From GCA-003244245 sp036521655 (GTDB taxonomy: Bacteria > Actinomycetota > Actinomycetes > Mycobacteriales > Pseudonocardiaceae), in the NCBI GenBank assembly GCA_036521655.1, contig DATDHI010000058.1:1-7413 (forward strand): 7,413 bases of DNA, read 5' to 3'. The translations under genes and the position numbers were made by a program. Numbering within the stretch: the first letter of the stretch is position 1; each line of letters opens with the position of its first letter. The notes under the pieces were generated by a model. It saw nothing but the letters and a program-made list of their open reading frames with translations. It was not told the origin of the DNA and ran no database searches. Positions 1 through 5,940 of this stretch are shown here, piece after piece.

Positions 1-1171
1 TCCACCAGGCGTTGTAGTCCACGTCTGTGCGCCGGTGCATCCATTCGGTCTGGCGCAGCGAGTGCTGAGCGAAGTCATGGTCGTACTCGGTACCCGGTGC
101 CTTGTTCCACCGCATGCGTTGCCGGTCGACGACCTCCCCCCAGGCATGCAGCCGGGAGCGGGCCTGGGCCTGCAGCATCTGCCCGCCGACCAGCATCGGG
201 CGGCGCGCGAAGCGGGAGAACGCCACGGCGCGCAGGATCGAGTCGGGCTCCAGGACGATGTCATCGTCCATGTAGAGGATCTGCTCGCAGTCGGTGCTCT
301 CCAGAGCCTCGTACATGACCCGCGCGTAGCCGCCGGAGCCGCCGAGGTTGGGCTGGTCGATGATCTGCAGGCGGTTCCCGAGGGCGGCTTGGGCCTGGGC
401 GAAGCCGTCCTGGTCGCGGACCTTGTCGGCGCCCTGGTCGGGGATCACCACCTTCGTGACGATGGAGCGGACCAGCTCGTCCTCGCCGATCGCGCGCAGC
501 GTCGCCACACAGTCGGTGGGACGGTTGAAGGTGGGCATCCCGATCGTCACCGCAGCGCGACCCGGCGCCTCGACCGGCGCGTGCCAGCCGCCGGAGTGCA
601 CGACGAGCTCCGAGTCCTCGGTGCTGAGGTCGAACCAGTACCACCCACCGTCCTCGAACGGGGTGAGATCCAGCTCGATGTCCAGCTGGCGACGCCCCTC
701 GATCAGCTCCCCGTGAACGTGGATCTCGGTGGCGTCCGCCTTCGATCGGTACACGTCGACCCGCCCGGCGCCCTCGACGTCCAGGCGCAGGTGCAGGGTG
801 CGCAGCGAGCTCCAGCGCCGCCAGTAGCTGGCCGGGAAGGCGTTGAAGTACGCCGCGAAGGACACCTCGGTCTGCTCCGGCACCCGCACGCTGGTCCGGG
901 ACAGTGCGCGCACCCGCCGCGCGTTGGGATTGGCCAGGACGACCTCGATGTCCACGTCATTCGGATCGTCTGCGGTGTCCCCTGGCAGGGGCCACACCCG
1001 CTGGGCGGTGGCCGACTGCTCATCGACGTACAGCGCGCGGACGGCCATCGGATCGGCCTGGCGGGGCAGGATCACCCGCTGCAGCAGCGTCGAGGACCGC
1101 TCGACGGGGGTGCGGGCGCGCTCGCGGGCCGGGCCCCGGCGGAAGTCACTCGGTGCGGTGCTGATCGCCAT
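1..1171 (-). CDS. glfT2: Galactofuranosyltransferase GlfT2 (C-terminus truncated by window edge)
   Basis: Galactan polymerase: it adds galactofuranose from UDP-Galf with alternating beta-1,5 and beta-1,6 linkages to the growing arabinogalactan chain at the inner face of the membrane. The first 390 residues are visible. An N-terminal beta-rich part carries FNAFPASYWRRW (110-120) and PFEDGGWYWFD (171-181). A GT-A catalytic part follows, with GMPTFNRP (211-218), DQPNLGGSGGY (272-282) and the metal/UDP-binding MDDDI with D302-D304. DVDYNAWW (383-390) is the start of the acceptor/general-base region and reaches the window edge. The start is the ATG at 1171, with a GGAGGA ribosome site ten bases upstream. 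It lies six bases after the glf stop, so the two are almost certainly cotranscribed. The DDD motif sits about 45 residues later than I recall for the M. tuberculosis enzyme, because of an N-terminal extension and an insertion near residues 58-92. The family assignment is secure from the motifs. The frame is open to position 1, so the remaining roughly 250 residues are outside. Confidence 0.95.
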   Translation of the reverse strand, partial: MAISTAPSDFRRGPARERARTPVERSSTLLQRVILPRQADPMAVRALYVDEQSATAQRVWPLPGDTADDPNDVDIEVVLANPNARRVRALSRTSVRVPEQTEVSFAAYFNAFPASYWRRWSSLRTLHLRLDVEGAGRVDVYRSKADATEIHVHGELIEGRRQLDIELDLTPFEDGGWYWFDLSTEDSELVVHSGGWHAPVEAPGRAAVTIGMPTFNRPTDCVATLRAIGEDELVRSIVTKVVIPDQGADKVRDQDGFAQAQAALGNRLQIIDQPNLGGSGGYARVMYEALESTDCEQILYMDDDIVLEPDSILRAVAFSRFARRPMLVGGQMLQAQARSRLHAWGEVVDRQRMRWNKAPGTEYDHDFAQHSLRQTEWMHRRTDVDYNAWW

Positions 1172-1177
1172 GAACTG

Positions 1178-2371
1178 TCAGTCCTCCGAAGATGACGCTG
1201 GACCCTCGAGCGGGCGGCCCTCGGTGAAGTACGGCGCGATCCGGTTGTCGTACATCGACAGCGCGGAGCCGATCGCCATGTGCATGTCCAGGTACTTGTA
1301 GGTACCGAGACGCCCACCGAACAGCACGTTGTGGTTGGCCGTCTCCTTGCGGGCCAGCTCTCGGTAACGCTCCAGCTTTGCCCGGTCCTCCGCAGTGTTG
1401 ATCGGGTAGTAGGGCTCGTCACCACGCTGGGCGAACCGCGAGTACTCCCGGAAGATCACCGTCTTGTCAGTGCGGTAATCCCGCTCGGGATGGAAATGCC
1501 GGAACTCGTGGATCCTGGTGTAAGGCACGTCCAGATCAGCATAGTTCATCACCGGCGTGCCCTGAAAATCCCCGGTGCTCAGCACCTCTTGCTCGAAGTC
1601 CAGGGTGCGCCAGCCCAGCTCGCCCTCGGCGTAGTCGAAATAGCGGTCCAGTGGCCCGGTGTAGACCACCGGCACGTTTTCCGCACCGGTATCCCGCAGG
1701 TCGAACCAGTCGGTGTCCAGCCTGACCTCGATGTTCGGGTGGTCAGCCATCCGGTGCAGCCAGGCGGTGTAGCCGTCCACCGGCAGACCTTCATAGGTAT
1801 CATTGAAGTAACGATTATTGAACGTGTAGCGGACCGGCAGCCGGCTGACGATCGCCGCGGGCAGTTCGGTGGGGTCGGTCTGCCACTGCTTGGCGGTGTA
1901 GCCCTTGAAGAATGCCTCGTACAACGGCCGCCCGACCAGCGAGATCGCCTTTTCCTCGAAGTTGGCGGCGTCCTTGCCGTCGATCTCGGCGGCCTGCTCG
2001 GCAACCAGCGCGCGAGCCCGGCCCGGGGTCAGGTGCTCGCCGAAGTACTCACAGATCGTGGCCAGGTTCACCGGCATCGGGTAGACGCGGCCCTGGTAGA
2101 CGGTGAACACCCGGTGCTGGTAACCGGTGAAGTCGGTGAAGGCACTGACGTAGTCCCAGACCCGCTTGTTGGAGGTGTGGAACAGGTGCGCTCCGTAGCG
2201 GTGCACCTCGATCCCGGTCTCGGGTTCGGCCTCGGAGTAGGCATTGCCGCCGATATGGCCGCGGCGGTCCAGCACCAAGACCCGCCGGTCCAGCTGGCTG
2301 GCGACCCGCTCGGCCACCGTCAGGCCGAAGAAGCCGGAGCCGACGACGATCAGGTCCTGGGAGGAGCTCAC
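1178..2371 (-). CDS. glf: UDP-galactopyranose mutase
   Basis: Flavoenzyme that interconverts UDP-galactopyranose and UDP-galactofuranose, supplying the donor used by the adjacent GlfT2. The 397-residue length matches the family (about 390-400). Visible motifs are the FAD-binding Rossmann GSGFFG (11-16), GGNAYS (41-46), YGAHLFHTS (59-67), GYTAKQW (157-163), LPVRYTFNNRYF (178-189), the active-site region HEFRHFHPERDY (288-299), EPYYPI (319-324), and the C-terminal flavin-contacting FGGRLGTYKYLDMH (351-364). No key residue appears to be missing. The start is a GTG at 2371, the only ATG/GTG/TTG codon in this frame downstream of the preceding gene. No Shine-Dalgarno sequence precedes it. The start places the Rossmann motif where homologues have it, but upstream codons in the same frame also look coding (see the 2372-2532 entry). 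The order glf then glfT2 is the conserved galactan pair of mycobacterial relatives. Confidence 0.97.
   Translation of the reverse strand: MSSSQDLIVVGSGFFGLTVAERVASQLDRRVLVLDRRGHIGGNAYSEAEPETGIEVHRYGAHLFHTSNKRVWDYVSAFTDFTGYQHRVFTVYQGRVYPMPVNLATICEYFGEHLTPGRARALVAEQAAEIDGKDAANFEEKAISLVGRPLYEAFFKGYTAKQWQTDPTELPAAIVSRLPVRYTFNNRYFNDTYEGLPVDGYTAWLHRMADHPNIEVRLDTDWFDLRDTGAENVPVVYTGPLDRYFDYAEGELGWRTLDFEQEVLSTGDFQGTPVMNYADLDVPYTRIHEFRHFHPERDYRTDKTVIFREYSRFAQRGDEPYYPINTAEDRAKLERYRELARKETANHNVLFGGRLGTYKYLDMHMAIGSALSMYDNRIAPYFTEGRPLEGPASSSED
1182..1187 (-). promoter_or_regulatory. Ribosome binding site of glfT2
   Basis: The minus strand reads GGAGGA here, ten bases before the ATG at 1171 and inside the last codons of glf. 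It fixes the glfT2 start and implies translation from the glf message, probably coupled to glf termination. Confidence 0.6.
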
Positions 2372-2479
2372 GGGCGAGGAGGGTAACGGCCGGCCGGCCG
2401 CGGCCCGGCGGTGGGCTGCGGTCGGCCAGCCGTTGAGTCGCCTTGGGAGGCTCAGCTGGCCGGCGACACTGTCCGTGAC

Positions 2480-2500
2480 GTTCAGACCGGCGGGCTGAAC
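2480..2500 (-). repeat. Hairpin-forming inverted repeat between the lytic transglycosylase gene and glf
   Basis: Perfect 6-base arms GTTCAG and CTGAAC are separated by 9 G/C-rich bases, with CC/GG pairing possible inside the loop. There is no T-tract after it on the minus strand, so it is a poor intrinsic terminator. It could mark partial termination, a protein-binding site, or a structure at the end of the short upstream ORF. Confidence 0.35.
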
Positions 2501-2532
2501 GCGTCGGTGGGGGAGAAGTCGACTCGGGTCAT
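2482..2532 (-). CDS. Putative 16-residue leader ORF before glf
   Basis: The minus-strand ATG at 2532 opens MTRVDFSPTDAFSPPV, closed by a TGA at 2484-2482. All but one of the codons end in G or C. The only upstream ribosome-site candidate is a weak purine-rich GAGAAGAG about a dozen bases before the ATG, within an A-rich patch (2540-2562). The stop lies inside the 2480-2500 inverted repeat. It may be a leader peptide, the first part of a frameshifted longer Glf, or meaningless; no homologue is recognised. Confidence 0.2.
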   Translation of the reverse strand: MTRVDFSPTDAFSPPV

Positions 2533-2568
2533 GTGACTCAACTCTTCTCTTATCTCTTAAGGCGTCGT

Positions 2569-3879
2569 CTAGGGAGGCGTCGTCGTGGTCGGGGGTTCCG
2601 TCGTCACAGGTGACGCGGCCGCTGGGCCTGCCACCGCTGCGCCTGCCGCCGCTGGGACGGTGGCCGCTGGAGGCGTGGTCGTGGTCGTAGTCGCCGGCGG
2701 CGGCGTGGCGGCCGGCGGCGGCGTGGCGGCCGGGTCCGTCGTGGTGGTCACCGGAGGCGGCGGCGTGGCCGCCGGAAGTGTCGTCGTTGTCACTGGTGAT
2801 GGTGCGGGTGCTGGGGTAGCCGGCAGAACCGGTGCGGCGGCTGGGGGCGGGGCGGCTGCGGCGGCTGGGGGCGGGGCGGCTGCGGGCGGGGCGGGTGCCG
2901 GTGCGGCGGGGGGTGGGGCTGGGGCTGTTACGGCAGCGGCTCGGGGGGTGCCGTCGACGGTGATGGGAAGGCCGCCGTTGCCGGTGATGCCGGGCGGTAC
3001 GGGTCCGGGTTCGGAGGGGGTGGGGGTGACGCCTTTGAGGTAGGCCTGAGCCCAGCGCAGCACGGTGTTGACGTAGGTAGCGGAGTGGTTGTAGCGGTAG
3101 ACCGCGGCTTGAGCTTGGGCCGGGTCGCTGAGGTCACCATCGGCGGCGCACAGGTAGCGCGCGGTGGCCAGGGTCGCGTCGTAGATGTTGTGCGGGCTGC
3201 TGATCCCGTCGCCGTTGCCGTCGGCGGCGTAGGCCCGCCAGGTGGAGGGGATGAACTGCATCGGCCCGACCGCGCGGTCCCAGACGGTGTCGCCGTCCAG
3301 GGCGCCGTGGTCGGTGTCGGGGATGGCGGCCATCCCGGGGGAGCCATCCAGCCTGGGGCCCAGGATTGGCCCCAGGGTGTTGCCGGCCGCGTCCACCCGC
3401 CCGCCGCGGGCGTGCCCGGATTCGATGCGCCCGATCCCGGCCAGCACCGACCAGGACAGGTGACACCCCGATTGGGTCTTGGCCAGGGACTGCTCGGCGC
3501 GCTGGTAGGCGGCCAGCATCACTCCGGGGATCCCCAATGGTCCCGCCGGCAGGCTGGGCCCGGCCCCTCCGGTGGTGCCGCCGTGCAGGGGATCACCGGG
3601 CAGCGCGCCGGTGATCCCCAGCCCGGCGGGGTCATCGGGCAGACCCCATTGCCCGTTGTCGGTGAGAGCGGGGACCGTCATCACGGCCACCGGGGCGCCC
3701 ACCCCGAGCAGGCAACCGACCATCGCCGCGATGATCCGGGTCCGCCGGCCATGCCGCACCCGCCACCGATCCTGCCGGGGGCCGCGCCGGGGATTCCGCG
3801 GCAGGCGTCGCGGGCGTCGGTGAATCATGCGGTAAAACCTCCCCATCGTGGGCCGCAGGCCTGGGCGTTGGGGGGTCAT
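2569..3879 (-). CDS. Membrane-anchored lytic transglycosylase (SLT/MltB-like) with Pro/Ala/Thr-rich tail
   Basis: Predicted peptidoglycan lytic transglycosylase that cleaves MurNAc-GlcNAc linkages outside the membrane. The 436 residues begin with a very basic cytoplasmic segment (Arg-rich, 19-48), then one membrane segment (about 49-71) that works as a signal-anchor. The lysozyme-like catalytic domain follows (about 118-285). It shows GIGRIESGH with the probable catalytic Glu153, ILGPRLDGSPG (172-182), VGPMQFIPSTW (204-214), DGNGDG (220-225) and AVYRYNHSATYV (259-270). These are hallmarks of the SLT_2/GH103-like enzymes common in actinobacteria. Cys139 and Cys244 could form a disulfide. Residues from about 318 to the end are Pro/Ala/Thr low complexity with VTTTT and ATPPPA repeats, plausibly a wall-spanning or glycosylated stalk. 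The ATG overlaps the pstB-like stop as ATGA, so translation is probably coupled. A start at Met12 or Met18 is possible. The substrate is inferred from the family. Confidence 0.88.
   Translation of the reverse strand: MTPQRPGLRPTMGRFYRMIHRRPRRLPRNPRRGPRQDRWRVRHGRRTRIIAAMVGCLLGVGAPVAVMTVPALTDNGQWGLPDDPAGLGITGALPGDPLHGGTTGGAGPSLPAGPLGIPGVMLAAYQRAEQSLAKTQSGCHLSWSVLAGIGRIESGHARGGRVDAAGNTLGPILGPRLDGSPGMAAIPDTDHGALDGDTVWDRAVGPMQFIPSTWRAYAADGNGDGISSPHNIYDATLATARYLCAADGDLSDPAQAQAAVYRYNHSATYVNTVLRWAQAYLKGVTPTPSEPGPVPPGITGNGGLPITVDGTPRAAAVTAPAPPPAAPAPAPPAAAPPPAAAAAPPPAAAPVLPATPAPAPSPVTTTTLPAATPPPPVTTTTDPAATPPPAATPPPATTTTTTPPAATVPAAAGAAVAGPAAASPVTTEPPTTTTPP
2693..2728 (-). repeat. 18-base perfect tandem duplication in the transglycosylase tail
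   Basis: Positions 2693-2710 and 2711-2728 are identical. They encode two consecutive ATPPPA hexapeptides of the Pro/Ala/Thr tail. A degenerate further copy lies near 2752-2775. The period is a multiple of three, so copy changes alter tail length without breaking the frame. Confidence 0.8.
2834..2881 (-). repeat. 24-base perfect tandem duplication in the transglycosylase tail
   Basis: Positions 2834-2857 and 2858-2881 are identical, and a few bases of match continue to 2885. They encode alternating poly-Ala and PPP blocks. The unit is in frame, which suggests slippage or recombination changing the length of the stalk. The plus strand is extremely G-rich here. Confidence 0.8.
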
Positions 3880-4700
3880 CCGAAGACACCGTTGACGTAG
3901 TCGGCGGTGCGCGGATCCTCCGGGTCACCGAAGATCGTCTCGGTCGGTCCGGCCTCCACGATCACCCCTGGAGTGCCCGCCTCGGCCAGGAAGAAGGCCG
4001 ACTGCTGGGACACCCGCGCGGCCTGCTGCATGTTGTGGGTGACGATCACGATGGTCACCTCGTGCGCGAGCTCACCGATGGTCTGCTCGATCCGCCGGGT
4101 CGAGGTCGGGTCCAGCGCTGAGCACGGCTCATCCATCAACAACACCCGGGGGCGCACCGCCAGTGACCGGGCGATGCACAACCGCTGCTGCTGACCCCCC
4201 GACAACGCCCCCCCGGGTTGCCGTAACCGATCCCGGACCTCATTCCACAGCCCGGCCTTCGTCAAGCATTCCTCAATCAGGTTATCCCGCTCCCCCCGGG
4301 ACACCCGCATGCCCGTGAGTTTCAACCCCGCGGTCACGTTGTCACAGATCGACATCGCCGGGAACGGATTCGGTTTCTGGAACACCATCCCGATCGCCGA
4401 TCGGGCCTGCGTCAGCTTCCAGCTCGGATCATAGATATCCGAACCCGACAACAACACCTCACCCGCCAACGTCGCAGCCGGGATCAACTCATGCATCCGG
4501 TTCAAAATCCGCAGGAACGTGGACTTCCCACAGCCTGAAGGCCCGATCAACGCCGTCACCGATCCCGCCGGCATCACCAACGACACCCGATCCAGCACCT
4601 TGCGATCACCAAACCACGCCGAAACCGACCGCGCCTCCAAGGTGGCCAATCCTCCCCCACCCACCGCCTGCATCAGCGCAGTAGGCACACCCGTGGTCAT
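3876..4700 (-). CDS. pstB: PstB-type ABC transporter ATP-binding protein
   Basis: Cytoplasmic ATPase subunit of the phosphate-import (PstB) subfamily, which normally energises the PstC-PstA permease. Motifs are given in numbering from the GTG at 4718; subtract six for the preferred start. Walker A is GPSGCGKST (59-67), the PstB-typical Q-loop is FQKPNPFPAMS (113-123), the signature is LSGGQQQR (172-179), Walker B is VLLMDEPCSALDP (192-204), and the H-loop is THN (227-229). All catalytic residues are intact. The likely start is the ATG at 4700, ten bases after a GAGGAG ribosome site; GTGs at 4703, 4706 and 4718 are alternatives. The gene lies 39 bases after the pseudo-sortase gene and overlaps the next gene by four bases. 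No PstS, PstC, PstA or PhoU is next to it, so whether its partner imports phosphate is uncertain. The subfamily call is firm from the sequence; the transport role in this setting is inference. Confidence 0.9.
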   Translation of the reverse strand: MTTGVPTALMQAVGGGGLATLEARSVSAWFGDRKVLDRVSLVMPAGSVTALIGPSGCGKSTFLRILNRMHELIPAATLAGEVLLSGSDIYDPSWKLTQARSAIGMVFQKPNPFPAMSICDNVTAGLKLTGMRVSRGERDNLIEECLTKAGLWNEVRDRLRQPGGALSGGQQQRLCIARSLAVRPRVLLMDEPCSALDPTSTRRIEQTIGELAHEVTIVIVTHNMQQAARVSQQSAFFLAEAGTPGVIVEAGPTETIFGDPEDPRTADYVNGVFG

Positions 4701-4710
4701 CACCACACCG

Positions 4711-4716
4711 CTCCTC
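4711..4716 (-). promoter_or_regulatory. Ribosome binding site of the pstB-like gene
   Basis: The minus strand reads GAGGAG, ten bases before the ATG at 4700 and seven before the GTG at 4703. It argues against the longer reading that begins at the GTG at 4718, because that would place the ribosome site inside the gene. Confidence 0.5.
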
Positions 4717-4739
4717 ACTCCCCGACAATCGTCCGGTGT

Positions 4740-5762
4740 TCACAACACGTTCGGCAGCAGCGCGGCGACCTGGTCGATCACCAGCAACCCGATAGTGAGC
4801 AGCACCGGCAACCCGATCACCCACGCCTGCCAGGACCCCACCCGATACTGAATCCACACCGCGCCGATCGCCGCGACCAGCAACAGCACCGACCACCCGA
4901 TAACACCCAGCAACGCCGTAGCATCGCCCGCCATCACCGCTTCCGAGGCACCCAACGCCCCCGCCGGCAATGCCGCCCCCCGCGGCTGGGCGGCACCGAC
5001 CAGTGCGGCGTCCACCCGCATGACATCCTTGGGCTGTGTCGCCGGCCCATCCGTGGTCAGCAAGCTCAACCGGCCAAGCCCCTTCGGCAACGCTGGCGGC
5101 AAGGGGCTACCTGCCCGCCGCACCCCGAACACCTTGAACACATGCCGACCCTGACCCGTCACCACTACGATCTGATCCCCGGCGCGCAGCCGGTCAATCG
5201 TTTTAAACGGCCCCCCATACGTCGCCCGCCGCCCGGCGATCACACTCGTGCCCACCTGACCCGGCAACGGGGTATCCCGGCGGTGCCCTGGGCCCGACAT
5301 CGTCACCTCCGACGACGTCCCCTCCACCACTACTTCCCGAATACTCAACTTCGGGATTTCCAACAACGCCACTGGCGTCCCCAATGCCAATGCGGTGTTC
5401 GACTCATCCAACGGGCCCACCGGCGCGACCCCGTTCGCCAGCTCGATACGGAACTGCGCCCACAACTGGGCCTGATCCCGGCTGTGCAGCACATCCCCTA
5501 AAAAAGTCAGCTCAATAATGAAAGACAATGACAACACGGCAACAATCGCTAACACATGCCCAAACAACCGATAATCCAACCCACCACCCGGCCCCGCATC
5601 AGGCGGCGGACGACCTCCCCCCACCCGGGGTGCCAGCTGCACATCCACCCCACCCCCACCCTCCGGCCCGCCACCAGCGCCGCGACCCTCGGTGCCATCA
5701 ACCACCAGGCGCAGAGGTGAACCCCGGAATCCCTCCGACGCGACCTCCCCACGGACAGTCAT
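4740..5762 (-). CDS. Sortase-fold membrane protein lacking the catalytic His and Cys (pseudo-sortase)
   Basis: 340 residues from the ATG at 5762. A Gly/Pro-rich cytoplasmic segment (1-60) leads to a membrane helix (about 67-91). An extracellular sortase-like beta-barrel (about 129-256) follows, then two closely spaced helices (about 283-306 and 312-336). The fold is recognised from class E/D-like landmarks: IPKLSI (136-141), GPGH (157-160), LPGQVGTSVIAG (166-177), RATYGGPF (179-186), DRLRAGDQIVV (190-200) and LSLLTTDGP (232-240). Active sortases have AGH and TTC at these places. Here they read AGR (R178) and TTD (D238), and the 340-residue protein contains no cysteine at all. Transpeptidation by the usual mechanism is therefore not possible; binding, scaffolding or sensing is more likely. 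A GTG at 5870 would add 36 residues, but G+C at third positions falls to about 61% there and a palindrome overlaps that stretch. It sits between an Ig-repeat gene and a pstB-like gene. Confidence 0.8.
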   Translation of the reverse strand: MTVRGEVASEGFRGSPLRLVVDGTEGRGAGGGPEGGGGVDVQLAPRVGGGRPPPDAGPGGGLDYRLFGHVLAIVAVLSLSFIIELTFLGDVLHSRDQAQLWAQFRIELANGVAPVGPLDESNTALALGTPVALLEIPKLSIREVVVEGTSSEVTMSGPGHRRDTPLPGQVGTSVIAGRRATYGGPFKTIDRLRAGDQIVVVTGQGRHVFKVFGVRRAGSPLPPALPKGLGRLSLLTTDGPATQPKDVMRVDAALVGAAQPRGAALPAGALGASEAVMAGDATALLGVIGWSVLLLVAAIGAVWIQYRVGSWQAWVIGLPVLLTIGLLVIDQVAALLPNVL

Positions 5763-5830
5763 GGGGAGCCCCGCTTCCGCTGGCTGCGCGGTGATCCCAC
5801 ATCGGGAGCCACCCCGACGGCGAGAGGACA

Positions 5831-5846
5831 GACTGTGAGCACAGTC
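5831..5846. promoter_or_regulatory. Perfect 16-base palindrome, possible operator
   Basis: GACTGTG-AG-CACAGTC has perfect 7-base arms around two bases. It lies 69 bases upstream of the preferred ATG of the pseudo-sortase gene. Its size and symmetry suit a dimeric helix-turn-helix repressor. It does not match the SOS box, IdeR/DtxR or CRP consensus sequences I know. Confidence 0.4.
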
Positions 5847-5899
5847 AACCCGGCCAGTACGCAGAGTCACCGCGTGGTGCCGACTTCACGAGAGCCTCC

Positions 5900-5934
5900 C
5901 GTGATCGTGACGTAGCGTGACGGGAACCGTCACG
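5900..5934. promoter_or_regulatory. CGTGACG repeat cluster with 19-base inverted repeat, possible operator
   Basis: CGTGACGG-GAA-CCGTCACG (5916-5934) is a perfect 8-base inverted repeat with a 3-base spacer. The heptamer CGTGACG also occurs at 5906-5912, and CGTGA again at 5900-5904. That gives three direct half-sites and one inverted half-site within 35 bases. There is no T-tract, so an operator or activator site for the downstream block is more likely than a terminator. Confidence 0.45.
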
Positions 5935-5940
5935 GTGAGC

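Larger units (their letters stand above)
2372..2532 (-). other. Coding-like leader upstream of glf, possible frameshifted N-terminus
   Basis: This gene-free stretch is open in the glf frame all the way back into the preceding gene, yet contains no ATG, GTG or TTG in that frame. From 2482 down to 2387 about 28 of 32 codons end in G or C, while position two is clearly less G+C rich, which is the pattern of translated high-G+C DNA. A separate 16-codon ATG ORF (2532-2482) precedes it in another frame. One extra base near 2484 would join the two into a roughly 55-residue N-terminal extension of Glf. This could be a sequencing or natural frameshift, or chance in high-G+C DNA; Glf homologues do not need the extension. 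Confidence 0.35.

Noticed and set aside
35..1195. Long plus-strand open frame of 386 codons opposite glfT2
   Set aside because: It is antisense to a clearly recognisable GlfT2. Long shadow frames are expected opposite high-G+C genes, and its translation resembles no family.
1280..2386. Long plus-strand open frame of 368 codons opposite glf
   Set aside because: It mirrors the codon structure of glf on the opposite strand and has no recognisable domain or supporting ribosome site.
2480..2500. Intrinsic terminator of the transglycosylase operon
   Set aside because: The hairpin arms are only six bases and no T-tract follows on the minus strand, so it is listed as an inverted repeat rather than a terminator.
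2585..3900. Plus-strand Gly/Val/Ala-rich frames opposite the transglycosylase
   Set aside because: They are the reverse complement of the Pro/Ala/Thr tail and of the catalytic domain; the minus-strand reading shows real transglycosylase motifs.
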